DNA of 44,395 nucleotides from Acidobacteriaceae bacterium (GCA_030041305.1 JASHOC010000245.1:1-44395), one strand, 5' to 3'. Positions 36,816 through 44,220 are shown, counted from the first letter of the stretch. Notes: generated by a model not told the origin, from the sequence alone. Program-made: numbers and translations.

Positions 36816-37907
36816 GACCTGGAATTCGGCAAGATCGCCGCGTTGCGCCAGCGCTTGCTTGACTGGTATGGGGTGTGCCGCCGCGATTTGCCGTGGCGAT
36901 GGAGCCGCGATCCTTACGCCATCTGGGTTTCGGAGATCATGCTCCAGCAGACGCGCGTGGCCGTGGTCGTGGAGCGCTATAAAGCGTTTTTGCAGCGCTT
37001 TCCGACTCTGTTGGCGCTGGCGCTTGCCCCCGAACAGGAGGTGCTGGCGATGTGGAGCGGTTTGGGCTACTACCGGCGCGCGCGCATGCTGCACAAGGCG
37101 GCGCGGTTTGTGGCCGACCGGCTCAAGGGCAATCTTCCCGCCACCGCGGAAGAGCTCAGGGTGCTTCCCGGCATTGGAGCCTACACGGCGGCCGCAATCG
37201 CCAGCATTGCCCATGGTGAGCGCATCGCCGTGGTGGACGGCAACGTGGAGCGGGTGCTTTGCCGGATGGAGGGCTGGGACGCGGAAGGCCGTGAGGGCGG
37301 GGCGGCCCTCAAGCGCAAAATCGACGCCTTGGCTGCGCAACTTTTGGATCCCCTGCGGCCGGGCGATTTTAACCAGGCGCTGATGGAACTGGGGGCGACC
37401 GTTTGCCTGCCGCACAAACCATTGTGTTTGACGTGTCCGTTGACGGCCGATTGCGCGACGCGCGGCGAACACAAAACGGCTCCCCGGCCGCGGATGTTGA
37501 GCCGGGAAATTGCGCGCGCCCTGTGCGTACGCAACCTTTCGCCCGCCCATGGAGACCCGAAGCAGGACGTCGCCGAGGTGCTGCTGGAACGCCGGCCAGT
37601 GGAGCTGACGGTGATGCCGGGGATGTGGGAACTGCCCGCACTGCGCGAGGCGGCGGTTGCTGAGCGGGAGTTGGTGATGACCGTGCGCCACGCCATCATG
37701 CAGGTGAATTACTACGTGCGGGTGTGCAGCGTGAGCGAGGAGGACGTGGAGACTTTAACGATGGTGGGCGGAGAGCGGCGCTGGGTTTCGCTCGGCGAAG
37801 CGGCGCAGACGGCCCTCACCGGATTGACGCGCAAGGTGCTGGCGCGCGCGCATCTGTTGCCGGCGCCGCTCGATGGCGCTCTTGCCCGGCGGCCCGACAA
37901 GACGTAG
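36804..37907 (+). CDS. mutY: A/G-specific adenine DNA glycosylase MutY
   Basis: This 367-residue repair enzyme removes adenine mispaired with 8-oxoguanine. Catalytic E44 lies in SEIMLQQTRV. The helix-hairpin-helix LPGIGAYTAAAIASIA is followed by the catalytic D145 in VVDGNVERV. The iron-sulphur loop C201-x6-C208-x2-C211-x5-C217 is complete. The C-terminal NUDIX-like domain that recognises 8-oxoguanine is present (PGMWELPAL...VRHAIMQVNYY). No ribosome site precedes the ATG, and a 19-bp tandem duplication places a tiny ORF just before it. The M28 peptidase gene follows 67 bases downstream. Confidence 0.95.
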   Translation: MTTEDLEFGKIAALRQRLLDWYGVCRRDLPWRWSRDPYAIWVSEIMLQQTRVAVVVERYKAFLQRFPTLLALALAPEQEVLAMWSGLGYYRRARMLHKAARFVADRLKGNLPATAEELRVLPGIGAYTAAAIASIAHGERIAVVDGNVERVLCRMEGWDAEGREGGAALKRKIDALAAQLLDPLRPGDFNQALMELGATVCLPHKPLCLTCPLTADCATRGEHKTAPRPRMLSREIARALCVRNLSPAHGDPKQDVAEVLLERRPVELTVMPGMWELPALREAAVAERELVMTVRHAIMQVNYYVRVCSVSEEDVETLTMVGGERRWVSLGEAAQTALTGLTRKVLARAHLLPAPLDGALARRPDKT

Positions 37908-37974
37908 CCTGAATGCGGATTTCCGCCGCTCAAAAATTCCCGTGGCAGGATCAATTCATCATCCCGGAGAATCG

Positions 37975-39675
37975 ATGCACCGCAAGCTGGCGTTTTTTGT
38001 TGTTTGTTTCGCCCTGGCCGCGCCGCATGCGCGCGCCCTGCAACAGGAGGCAGACCTCGTTCCGGAAATTGCCGGATTGCCCCCCGGCGCGCGCACCGCG
38101 GCGGCGTCCATCGATCCTGAGAAAATCCGCGCCCACGTGCGCTTTCTTTCCCTGGATTTGCTCGAAGGCCGCGGCCCCGGCACGCGCGGAGGCGAGCTGG
38201 CCGCCGAGTACATGGCGACGCAGTTTGCGCTGGCGGGGTTAAAGCCGGCCGGCGATGATGGCGCGTTCTTCCAGCACGTTCCGCTCTATGCCGTCCACAC
38301 GGTGGAAGATAAGAGCAAGTTTTCGTTTGTCGGCGCGACGGGTGAGACGGCGGATCTGACCTATGGGTCAGAGATTGTGGCCAAGGACGAAACCGGACAG
38401 GCAACGGCCGATATCGATGCGCCGATTGTGTTTGTGGGCTACGGGATCGATGCGCCCGAGTACCAATGGAACGACTATGCCGGAGTGGATTTGAAGGGTA
38501 AGGTGGCGCTGGTGATTGTGAACGAGCCGCCGTCGAACGACCCGAATTTCTTCAAGGGCAAGGCGCTCACCTATTACGGCCGGTGGACTTACAAATATGA
38601 AGAAGCGGCGCGGCGCGGCGCGGTGGGCGTGCTGGTCATCCATCGCAGCGATTTGGCGAGTTATGGCTGGGCTGTGGTGCGGAACTCGCAGACGACGGAG
38701 AAGAGTTTCCTGGTCGGCGATCCCACGGCTACGCTGCGCGCCGCGGCCTGGATTCAGCACGATGTAGCGCAACGGCTGCTGACGCTGGCCGGGCTGGGCG
38801 ATCTCGACCAGGCAATCGATCGCGCCGGACAACGCGGATTTCATGCAGTGGAGCTCCCGGTGAGGTTCGAGGCGCACATCGAGAGCCGCGTGCGACGCTA
38901 CGTGAGCTCGAATGTGGTGGGCTATGTGCCCGGCGCAAGCCCGGAAAACCAGGCGGTTCTTTACACGGCGCATTACGATCACCTGGGCATCGATCCCAAC
39001 GCCGAGGGCGACAACATTTACAATGGCGCGGCCGATAACGGGACCGGCTGCGGCATTCTGCTGGAACTGGCGCGCGCCTATGCGCAATCGGCGATTCGTC
39101 CGCCGCACGCCGTTTATTTTGCATCCGTCACCGCCGAGGAACAGGGACTGCTCGGCTCCCAATATCTGGGCATGCATCCTCCTGTGCCTGCGGGGGAGAT
39201 TACGCTCGATCTGAATTACGACATGGTGCTGCCGATCGGCATTCCGCGCTCGGTAAGCCTGGGCGGCGCCGAGCGCATCGATTTTTGGCCGACCGTTCAG
39301 CGGGTGGCGAAGGCGTTCGATCTGGAGACGCTGCCCGACCCGCACCCGGGGGCCGGCAGCTATTACCGTTCCGACCATTTTTCGCTGGCGCGCGTAGGGA
39401 TTCCGGCGTTCTCAGTGGATCAGGGCGAGTTATTCAAGGGACACGATGCGGCCTGGGGCCATGCGCAGTTTGAGGACTACGAAGAGCACCACTACCACCA
39501 GCCTTCGGATGAGTATCAGGCCAATTGGGACTTCCGCGGCAATGCCAAGCTGGCGCGATTCGGATTTGTGCTCGGCTGGCTAGCCAGCGAGCAGGCAGGG
39601 CCCATCGAGTGGAAGCCGGGGGACGAGTTCGAAGCGGCGCGTAAGGCGAGCGAGTCGCCGAACCGGCCACAATGA
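37975..39675 (+). CDS. Secreted M28 family metallopeptidase with PA domain
   Basis: This 566-residue protein has a Sec signal peptide (MHRKLAFFVVCFALAAPHARA). An N-terminal part is interrupted by a protease-associated-like insert (about 145-260), and the M28 zinc aminopeptidase domain follows. Zinc ligands and catalytic residues are visible: H333 in TAHYDHLGID, D354 in NGAADNGTG, E388-E389 in TAEEQGLLGS, an aspartate in LDLNYDM, and a late histidine in HHYHQPSDEY. It would release N-terminal amino acids from peptides outside the cytoplasm. The start at 37975 follows GGAGA; upstream in-frame codons are not signal-like. The stop lies 31 bases before the 109-bp repeat. Confidence 0.93.
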   Translation: MHRKLAFFVVCFALAAPHARALQQEADLVPEIAGLPPGARTAAASIDPEKIRAHVRFLSLDLLEGRGPGTRGGELAAEYMATQFALAGLKPAGDDGAFFQHVPLYAVHTVEDKSKFSFVGATGETADLTYGSEIVAKDETGQATADIDAPIVFVGYGIDAPEYQWNDYAGVDLKGKVALVIVNEPPSNDPNFFKGKALTYYGRWTYKYEEAARRGAVGVLVIHRSDLASYGWAVVRNSQTTEKSFLVGDPTATLRAAAWIQHDVAQRLLTLAGLGDLDQAIDRAGQRGFHAVELPVRFEAHIESRVRRYVSSNVVGYVPGASPENQAVLYTAHYDHLGIDPNAEGDNIYNGAADNGTGCGILLELARAYAQSAIRPPHAVYFASVTAEEQGLLGSQYLGMHPPVPAGEITLDLNYDMVLPIGIPRSVSLGGAERIDFWPTVQRVAKAFDLETLPDPHPGAGSYYRSDHFSLARVGIPAFSVDQGELFKGHDAAWGHAQFEDYEEHHYHQPSDEYQANWDFRGNAKLARFGFVLGWLASEQAGPIEWKPGDEFEAARKASESPNRPQ

Positions 39676-39706
39676 AGCTTGCCGCGCCCATGGACGCCAG
39701 CTTATA

Positions 39707-39815
39707 GCGGTTCTCCAATTGGTGTAGAGCAGAACCTCGAACGTTGAGTGGCGTTTTTCCCAAGAAAACGCCACCTGGCACGCCCCTCAAAACTCCGCGG
39801 GAATTGGAGAACCGC
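39707..39815 (+). repeat. Complete 109-bp dispersed repeat with 14-bp terminal inverted repeats
   Basis: The element begins GCGGTTCTCCAATT (39707-39720) and ends with the exact reverse complement AATTGGAGAACCGC (39802-39815). A perfect internal hairpin joins GTGGCGTTTT and AAAACGCCAC around a 7-base loop. The copy at 1-95 is in opposite orientation and nearly identical. It contains no transposase, so it is a MITE-like or REP-like sequence. The shared TTATA just outside its left end may belong to the element. Confidence 0.9.
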
Positions 39816-39964
39816 CGTAGGTCGGCCGGTGTAAAGTGCGCGCCAATCAGATTGGCTCCCGTATAGGCGATGAAGGCCATGCAGGTGAGCACGTTCGGAA
39901 AGACGAGTGGATTCCGCCGGAAAATATTCTGATAACCCAGCGTCAGTTCGTACACATTCGCCAT
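39816..39964 (-). pseudogene. Truncated pentapeptide-repeat-like gene cut by the repeat
   Basis: A convincing start exists at 39964, with AGAGGA upstream. The product begins MANVYELTLGYQNIFRRNP, has a hydrophobic stretch and then TGANLIGAHFTPADLRR, which reads as three pentapeptide units (ANLIG, AHFTP, ADLRR). At that point the frame enters the 109-bp repeat and continues antisense into the peptidase gene with no further repeat pattern. The original gene is therefore probably interrupted or replaced by the repeat. The assignment rests on three units only. Confidence 0.5.
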
Positions 39965-40030
39965 GCGCGCGTCCTCTCTCGTGGAAGGGCGCGCCCTTGT
40001 GCACGGAATTGCTGCAATTTGAATTCTCGA

Positions 40031-40249
40031 TTAATAGTAATCGGCACAGCTCATGAAGTAGCCGCAATGCGTGCAGACCAGTTTGCAGCGGCTGCTCGCT
40101 AGCCGGCGGCCGCAGGTGGGACAAACCTCGAAATGATGCTCGGCCGGTTGGGTTTCAAGCGCAGCGTCGATCGCACCACTTTGTGAGATTTCGGCCCCAG
40201 ATTGGTCGCCGGATTCAGAATTCACATGGCGCGGCGCCTCGGGCAGCAT
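40031..40249 (-). CDS. Small zinc-ribbon protein
   Basis: This 72-residue protein has a polar N-terminal half and a C-terminal zinc ribbon: CPTCGRRL followed by CKLVCTHCGYFMSCADYY, where the CxxC pairs are the likely metal ligands. From memory this C-terminal signature recurs in short bacterial proteins of unknown function. The start is taken as ATG at 40249 because it is the only in-frame ATG near; its ribosome site is weak. It is divergent from the osmC gene, with 160 bases between. Confidence 0.68.
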   Translation of the reverse strand: MLPEAPRHVNSESGDQSGAEISQSGAIDAALETQPAEHHFEVCPTCGRRLASSRCKLVCTHCGYFMSCADYY

Positions 40250-40408
40250 GCTCGACAGATTAGCATGGAGGGAGGGCCTCTGCCGCGCGGCATGCCGGCA
40301 GGCGCCCGAAGCATCAAAAGTAAGGCGGCGCAACGATTCTCCCCGAAGACCCCCGCGCCGCAAAATCCCAGAACAACTGAAGGATCGAGAATCCCCAAAG
40401 GAGGAACT

Positions 40409-40840
40409 ATGGCAAGCAAAGCAAGTGCTGTTTGGACAGGCTCGCTGAAGGAAGGCAAAGGCACGATTTCGACTGCGACGGGTGTACTGCACAACGCGAA
40501 CTACTCTTTTGCCACGCGGTTTGAAGGCGCCGCGAGCGGCACCACGCCGGAGGAGATGATTGCCGCCGCTCACGCCAGTTGCTTTTCGATGGCTCTTGGC
40601 GCGCAATTGGGCGGGGCGGGATTCACGCCGGAAAAGATTGAGACCGAAGCCGCGGTGACGCTGGCGAAGACCGACGGGGGCTTTGCAATTACAAAGATCG
40701 CGCTTACCTCGACTGCCAAGGTCCCCGGCGCCAGCAAGGAAGCCTTTGAAACGGCTGCCGCCAACGCCAAGACAGGCTGCCCGATTTCCAAGCTCTTCGC
40801 GAACAACACGGAGATCACGCTCGACGCCAAACTGGTGTAA
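40409..40840 (+). CDS. OsmC family peroxiredoxin
   Basis: This 143-residue protein belongs to the OsmC/Ohr superfamily, which reduces organic hydroperoxides with two cysteines. C58 in AAAHASCFSMAL and C124 in AKTGCPISKL are both present, and the N-terminus SAVWTGSLKEGKGTIS matches the OsmC subgroup better than Ohr. AAAGGAGG directly before the ATG fixes the start. It appears to be a single gene. Confidence 0.93.
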   Translation: MASKASAVWTGSLKEGKGTISTATGVLHNANYSFATRFEGAASGTTPEEMIAAAHASCFSMALGAQLGGAGFTPEKIETEAAVTLAKTDGGFAITKIALTSTAKVPGASKEAFETAAANAKTGCPISKLFANNTEITLDAKLV

Positions 40841-41035
40841 GCGACATCGGCGCAACGGAGTCTGCGTGGCAGCCCAATTTTGAGGGGTTTGGCCACGATG
40901 GTTTCGATTCCTCGTTTCATGGTTCGCACACAGTGGCCAACAAAGACTACCTCCCACGTAGCAACAACAATCGGCTCCCGCGCAGACGCCCGCGCCGAGG
41001 CATTTCCGCCCCGGCGCGAGCGGTCTGATACGGGT

Positions 41036-41065
41036 TTGACACTCGATCAAGGCATTTGCGAGACT
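41036..41065 (+). promoter_or_regulatory. Candidate promoter of tRNA-Leu
   Basis: A perfect TTGACA (41036-41041) is followed after 18 bases by GAGACT (41060-41065), a weak -10. Between it and the tRNA an 8-bp hairpin, CCCTCTCA (41077-41084) with TGAGAGGG (41096-41103), ends seven bases before the mature 5' end. Confidence 0.35.
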
Positions 41066-41110
41066 CAAGATTGCTGCCCTCTCAACCCCAGGCGCTGAGA
41101 GGGGGTCCGC

Positions 41111-41197
41111 GCCGAAGTGGCGGAATTGGCAGACGCGCATGGTTCAGGTCCATGTACTCGCAAGGGTGTGGGGGTTCGAGTCCCTTCTTCGGCACCA
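41111..41197 (+). tRNA. tRNA-Leu (anticodon CAG)
   Basis: The acceptor stem pairs GCCGAAG (41111-41117) with CTTCGGC (41187-41193), followed by A73 and an encoded CCA. The anticodon arm CATGG-TTCAGGT-CCATG gives CAG, reading CUG. A long variable arm (TACTCGCAAGGGTGT) is typical of leucine tRNAs. Mobile DNA follows directly downstream, so this gene probably served as an integration target. Confidence 0.97.
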
Positions 41198-41237
41198 ATC
41201 CAATTAAAATCAATGACTTACCGCGGCAATAAAACGG

Positions 41238-41266
41238 TTGACACACATGTGCGTCTGATGTACCAT
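41238..41266 (+). promoter_or_regulatory. Transposase promoter overlapping the left inverted repeat
   Basis: TTGACA (41238-41243) lies inside the inverted repeat, followed after exactly 17 bases by TACCAT (41261-41266). The transposase ATG is at 41274, so transcription would begin almost at the start codon and the mRNA would be leaderless or nearly so. Confidence 0.6.
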
Positions 41267-41273
41267 TTTATTC

Positions 41274-42287
41274 ATGGACGCACCCGAGACACTTCAAAAA
41301 GCCATTGCTTACTTCTCCGATCCAGAGAATGCGTTTAAGGCTGCGGTTGAATTTCGCTGGCCGGGTGGCAACGTTACTTGCCCGCGCTGTGGTGGGTCCA
41401 AGCATTCGTTCATCAAGACGCGTCGTATCTGGTTCTGTTACGACTGCAAAAAACAGTTCACGGTCAAAGTGGGAACGATCTTTGAAGACTCTCCGCTTGG
41501 CATGGACAAGTGGATGATCGCTCTTTGGATGCTGGCGAACTGTAAGAACGGCATCAGCAGCTACGAACTTGCTAAGGTGCTTGGCATTCGCCAGAACTCG
41601 GCATGGTTTATGCTTCATCGGATTCGCGAAGCGACGAAGGACGATTCGCGGTTCAAGTTCGGCGGTGAGGATGGTGGTCCTGTCGAGAGTGATGAAACTT
41701 TTGTCGGCCCGAATCCGCGAAAGATGCACAAGAGCCGCAGAGCCAAGTTGCAAGCTCGGGATGAAGGACACAAGCAGTACGTTGCCAAGACTGCAGTGTT
41801 CGGTGTTCCGGATCGCGATCTGCGCCAAGTCCGCTCCAAGGTAATCCCAAATGCGAAGCGTGAGACCCTGCAAAACGAGATTCTGAATCAGGTCCATCGT
41901 GGCAGTAAGGTCTATACCGACGCGGCTGTTGGCTATGACCACCTGCGCAAAGAGTTCGTTCATGAAGTTGTCAACCATGCCAAAGAATTCGTGAACGGAC
42001 AGGTCCACACTCAAGGGCTGGACAATTTCTGGAGTCTCTTGAAGCGGACCTTGCGAGGCACCTATGTAGCCGTCGAGCCGTTCCATCTGGACCAATATCT
42101 CAGCGAGCAAGTCTTTCGTTACAACAATCGCGCGACGAAGGATAATAAGCTGACCGACGCCGACCGCTTCGCCCTTCTCATGTCCAAGGTTTCTGGAAAG
42201 CGGCTCACATACGCGGAACTGACGGGCAAGGATTGTGATGCCGTCTCCCACTCGGAGGCAGGGACGGGGCAAGAGGAACGGTTCTAA
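41274..42287 (+). CDS. IS1595 family transposase
   Basis: This 337-residue transposase has an N-terminal zinc ribbon (C36-x2-C39, C55-x2-C58), a helix-turn-helix-like part (SSYELAKVLGIRQNSAWFMLHRIR), and the catalytic domain. D140 is in VESDETFVG, D216 in VYTDAAVGY, and the end motif GLDNFWSLLKR carries N251 and K257. This fits the DDNK arrangement of several IS1595 groups. No frameshift or internal stop is present. No ribosome site precedes the ATG, consistent with a leaderless message. The stop overlaps by a few bases the stop of the small opposing ORF at 42284. Confidence 0.95.
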   Translation: MDAPETLQKAIAYFSDPENAFKAAVEFRWPGGNVTCPRCGGSKHSFIKTRRIWFCYDCKKQFTVKVGTIFEDSPLGMDKWMIALWMLANCKNGISSYELAKVLGIRQNSAWFMLHRIREATKDDSRFKFGGEDGGPVESDETFVGPNPRKMHKSRRAKLQARDEGHKQYVAKTAVFGVPDRDLRQVRSKVIPNAKRETLQNEILNQVHRGSKVYTDAAVGYDHLRKEFVHEVVNHAKEFVNGQVHTQGLDNFWSLLKRTLRGTYVAVEPFHLDQYLSEQVFRYNNRATKDNKLTDADRFALLMSKVSGKRLTYAELTGKDCDAVSHSEAGTGQEERF

Positions 42288-42442
42288 GCCTTGTCCTTGC
42301 CAGACGACTTGCGCATCTTCGGCTTCTTCTTCTTCAAAGCCGGCTTTGCCGGTGCAGTTATCTTTCTGGCCTGAAATACGGCCGAAGCGAGAGTCTTGAA
42401 TTTCTCGCCAGCTTGTAGGCCTTCGTGGTATTCGTGTTTCAT
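42284..42442 (-). CDS. Small accessory ORF of the IS1595-type element
   Basis: This 52-residue, strongly basic protein starts MKHEYHEGLQAGEKFKTL and ends in a Lys-rich tail (KPALKKKKPKMRKSSGKDKA). It has a GGAG ribosome site seven bases before the ATG. From memory, short ORFs opening with a similar Tyr-Glu-Gly-x-x-A-x-x-x-F pattern occur beside IS1595-type transposases, so it is probably a genuine accessory gene and not chance. Its stop overlaps the transposase stop on the other strand. The basic tail suggests nucleic acid binding, but the role is unknown. Confidence 0.6.
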   Translation of the reverse strand: MKHEYHEGLQAGEKFKTLASAVFQARKITAPAKPALKKKKPKMRKSSGKDKA

Positions 42443-42479
42443 CTGTCTCCATTATCCCCCTGAAAGTAGGTATGGGACT

Positions 42480-43430
42480 ATGTTTCCGCATCAGTTCAGA
42501 AGATTGGTGGAATTGCTGCGCACGCAACTTGGCTCGATTCAAGAGGCGGTCCATGAGAACGCCTCCGCCACACGCGAAGCACAGGAAAGCGAAAATATAA
42601 AGTGGAGTGAAATACCAAGGGTCATCGCCTCGTCCATCGAGGTACTGCAAAACAGCGCAGCAGCCTACGCCGAGCGTCAGCAAGCCAATAGGCAGCAAGA
42701 ACTTCTTATATCCACGCAAGAGAGAACTGCGAGATGGACGCGCAATGCCGCCATCGCCGCGATGTTTTACGGTGCCATTGCTGCAGGCCAGGGCGTCCTT
42801 ATGTGGCGAACTTACACCGAAATTCAAAGCCAAACTAAGGCCGCTGAATGCACTGCCAAGGCTGCTCAGGATCAAGCCACCCTGATGAGGCAACAATTGG
42901 TCGGGACCGAAGGGGCCTATGTTATCTTGGACGACCCAGGCGTGGACACGACTGACCCCGCCATGCGGCGCATAACCATTGGCGTTCAAAACACGGGAAT
43001 TGCAACCGGCACGGTAGATTTCAGCGCCATAATTCAGAAGATGTCGATCCGAGACGAAAAGCCAATTGGAGAACAACTCCCGCTCAACTTCTCTGGCAAG
43101 AAACTCTCCAAACAAAATCCCGACTATAGTCCGCATGTCGAACTTCCGTGGCCGTTGCCTACGGTCAGCGATCTGAATCTTTGGCCCGGAAGCGAAATGG
43201 TCCGAATCGAAGGTCAATATACCTACGACGACGGGTTTGGAGACAAAACGACTCAAAAGTTCTGCTATCTCTGGCTTCCGCAGATGCAATTTGACGGACC
43301 AACCGCAGGCGGTCCCGGAAGAACTGTGTATCACGCCGGTGGATGGAGCAACGGCGATGCGTATTGTCCGCTCAAAGCAATGAAAAGATATTTCTCCGAG
43401 CATAGAGACCAAGCAAGCCAGAAAAACTAG
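42480..43430 (+). CDS. Passenger membrane protein of unknown function in the IS1595-type element
   Basis: This 316-residue protein has an N-terminal helical, probably coiled-coil region (residues about 5-85, rich in Gln, Glu and Ala). One membrane segment follows (NAAIAAMFYGAIAAGQGVLMW, about 92-112), then a second short helical stretch (about 115-143) and a beta-rich C-terminal domain of about 170 residues starting GAYVILDDPGVD. Topology suggests one membrane span with the large C-terminal domain on one side. It lies inside the inverted repeats and 25 bases before the right end, so it moves with the element. It is read in the transposase direction from its own start, with GTAGG upstream. No known resistance, toxin or defence motif is seen. 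Confidence 0.82.
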   Translation: MFPHQFRRLVELLRTQLGSIQEAVHENASATREAQESENIKWSEIPRVIASSIEVLQNSAAAYAERQQANRQQELLISTQERTARWTRNAAIAAMFYGAIAAGQGVLMWRTYTEIQSQTKAAECTAKAAQDQATLMRQQLVGTEGAYVILDDPGVDTTDPAMRRITIGVQNTGIATGTVDFSAIIQKMSIRDEKPIGEQLPLNFSGKKLSKQNPDYSPHVELPWPLPTVSDLNLWPGSEMVRIEGQYTYDDGFGDKTTQKFCYLWLPQMQFDGPTAGGPGRTVYHAGGWSNGDAYCPLKAMKRYFSEHRDQASQKN

Positions 43431-43494
43431 AAGCCAGAGCTGCGCTGATGCGCACTCTGACATGTGCGTCAACCGTTTTATTGCCCTTACCGCC

Positions 43495-44175
43495 ATGGTG
43501 TCCATCATGGTGTCCACAAAACCACCGGTTTGGTGTCCATTGTGGCGGCCACTTCGCCGCGCTCGTTTGCGCGAGTTCCGAGGAGGACAGACAATCCCGC
43601 CCATCCCACGCCGTGTGGACAGCTCGCGCCGCGGAGTCCAGGTTAACGTACTCAAGAAGGTTCGGACGAGCCAAGGCTGGCGTCTCTGCCCGGTCGTGCG
43701 AGAGGCCAATGGCCGGTTGCGCGATCGAGCTCGGGTTGGCGGTCGCATTGAGGTTCACGCGGAGGGCGTCTGCTACCTCGAATGGCGTGAAGAAGGGCGG
43801 CGTCTACGCGCGGCAATCCCGAATGCGGCCGAGGTGCTCGAGCGTGCTCGTCTGAAATCGCTGGAACTCGAGGCGCGGCAAACCGGGATTGCCCTCAATG
43901 CCCTTCGGCCCGTCCTTTGGCTCATTTTGATAAATTGTTCGCATGCTGGTCAATGGGTCAGATCCTGTGATGTGTGCAATAGGGCGATCCCTGCCGACGA
44001 CCGCTATGTCCTAAGCACAATTGCGCAGGAACGCGCCGTGCTCTTCCTGACATTATTTGCCCGCACTGAGAATGCGACGGGACTGGATGTCGCATCCGAC
44101 GAGAGCGTGGAACTGGCGATCTGCCTATCGTGCAAGCTCGATATGGCCGGCATGGCTAGCGAATTCGTGAACTAA
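43495..44175 (+). pseudogene. Tyrosine-integrase N-terminal fragment fused to an unrelated C-terminus
   Basis: The frame begins at ATG 43495 directly after the target duplication. Residues about 50-137 (VNVLKKVRTSQGWRLCPVV, then VHAEGVCYLEWREEGRRLRAAI and NAAEVLERARLKSLELEARQ) resemble, from memory, the N-terminal arm-binding part of acidobacterial tyrosine integrases. The SAM-like and catalytic domains that should follow are missing. After ALNALRP the sequence changes to an unrelated segment with two CxxC pairs (CDVC and CLSC), possibly a small metal-binding protein. I read this as a truncated integrase joined to foreign sequence. It points away from tRNA-Leu, as integrase genes of tRNA-targeted islands often do. 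Confidence 0.5.
43496..43539 (+). repeat. Three TGGTGTCCA direct repeats next to the tRNA-Leu integration site
   Basis: TGGTGTCCA occurs at 43496-43504, 43508-43516 and 43531-43539. If the IS1595-type element is removed, these begin about 30 bases after tRNA-Leu and lie before the integrase-like frame. They may be recombinase arm-binding sites. Confidence 0.6.
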
Positions 44176-44220
44176 GGGCTAGGATTCGCCAATTAAGGGA
44201 GCACCAAGGCGGATACGACT

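Larger units (their letters stand above)
41225..43485 (+). mobile_element. IS1595-family-type insertion element with passenger gene
   Basis: The left end (41225-41250) and right end (43460-43485) are 26-bp inverted repeats with one mismatch, starting GGCAATAAAACGGTTGAC. A perfect 8-bp target duplication, CTTACCGC, flanks it at 41217-41224 and 43486-43493, the length expected for IS1595. Inside are the transposase, a small opposing ORF and a membrane passenger gene, 2261 bp in all. The intact ends, duplication and frames point to a recent insertion. Confidence 0.95.

Noticed and set aside
43495..43540. CRISPR-like array from the three TGGTGTCCA repeats
   Set aside because: The repeats are only nine bases, with unequal 3- and 14-base gaps, and no cas genes are present.
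41268..43748. An 826-codon open frame antisense to the whole IS1595-type element
   Set aside because: It runs opposite to the clear transposase and passenger genes, has no recognisable sequence, and spans both inverted repeats. It is an open-frame artefact; only the separate 52-codon frame at 42284-42442 is kept.
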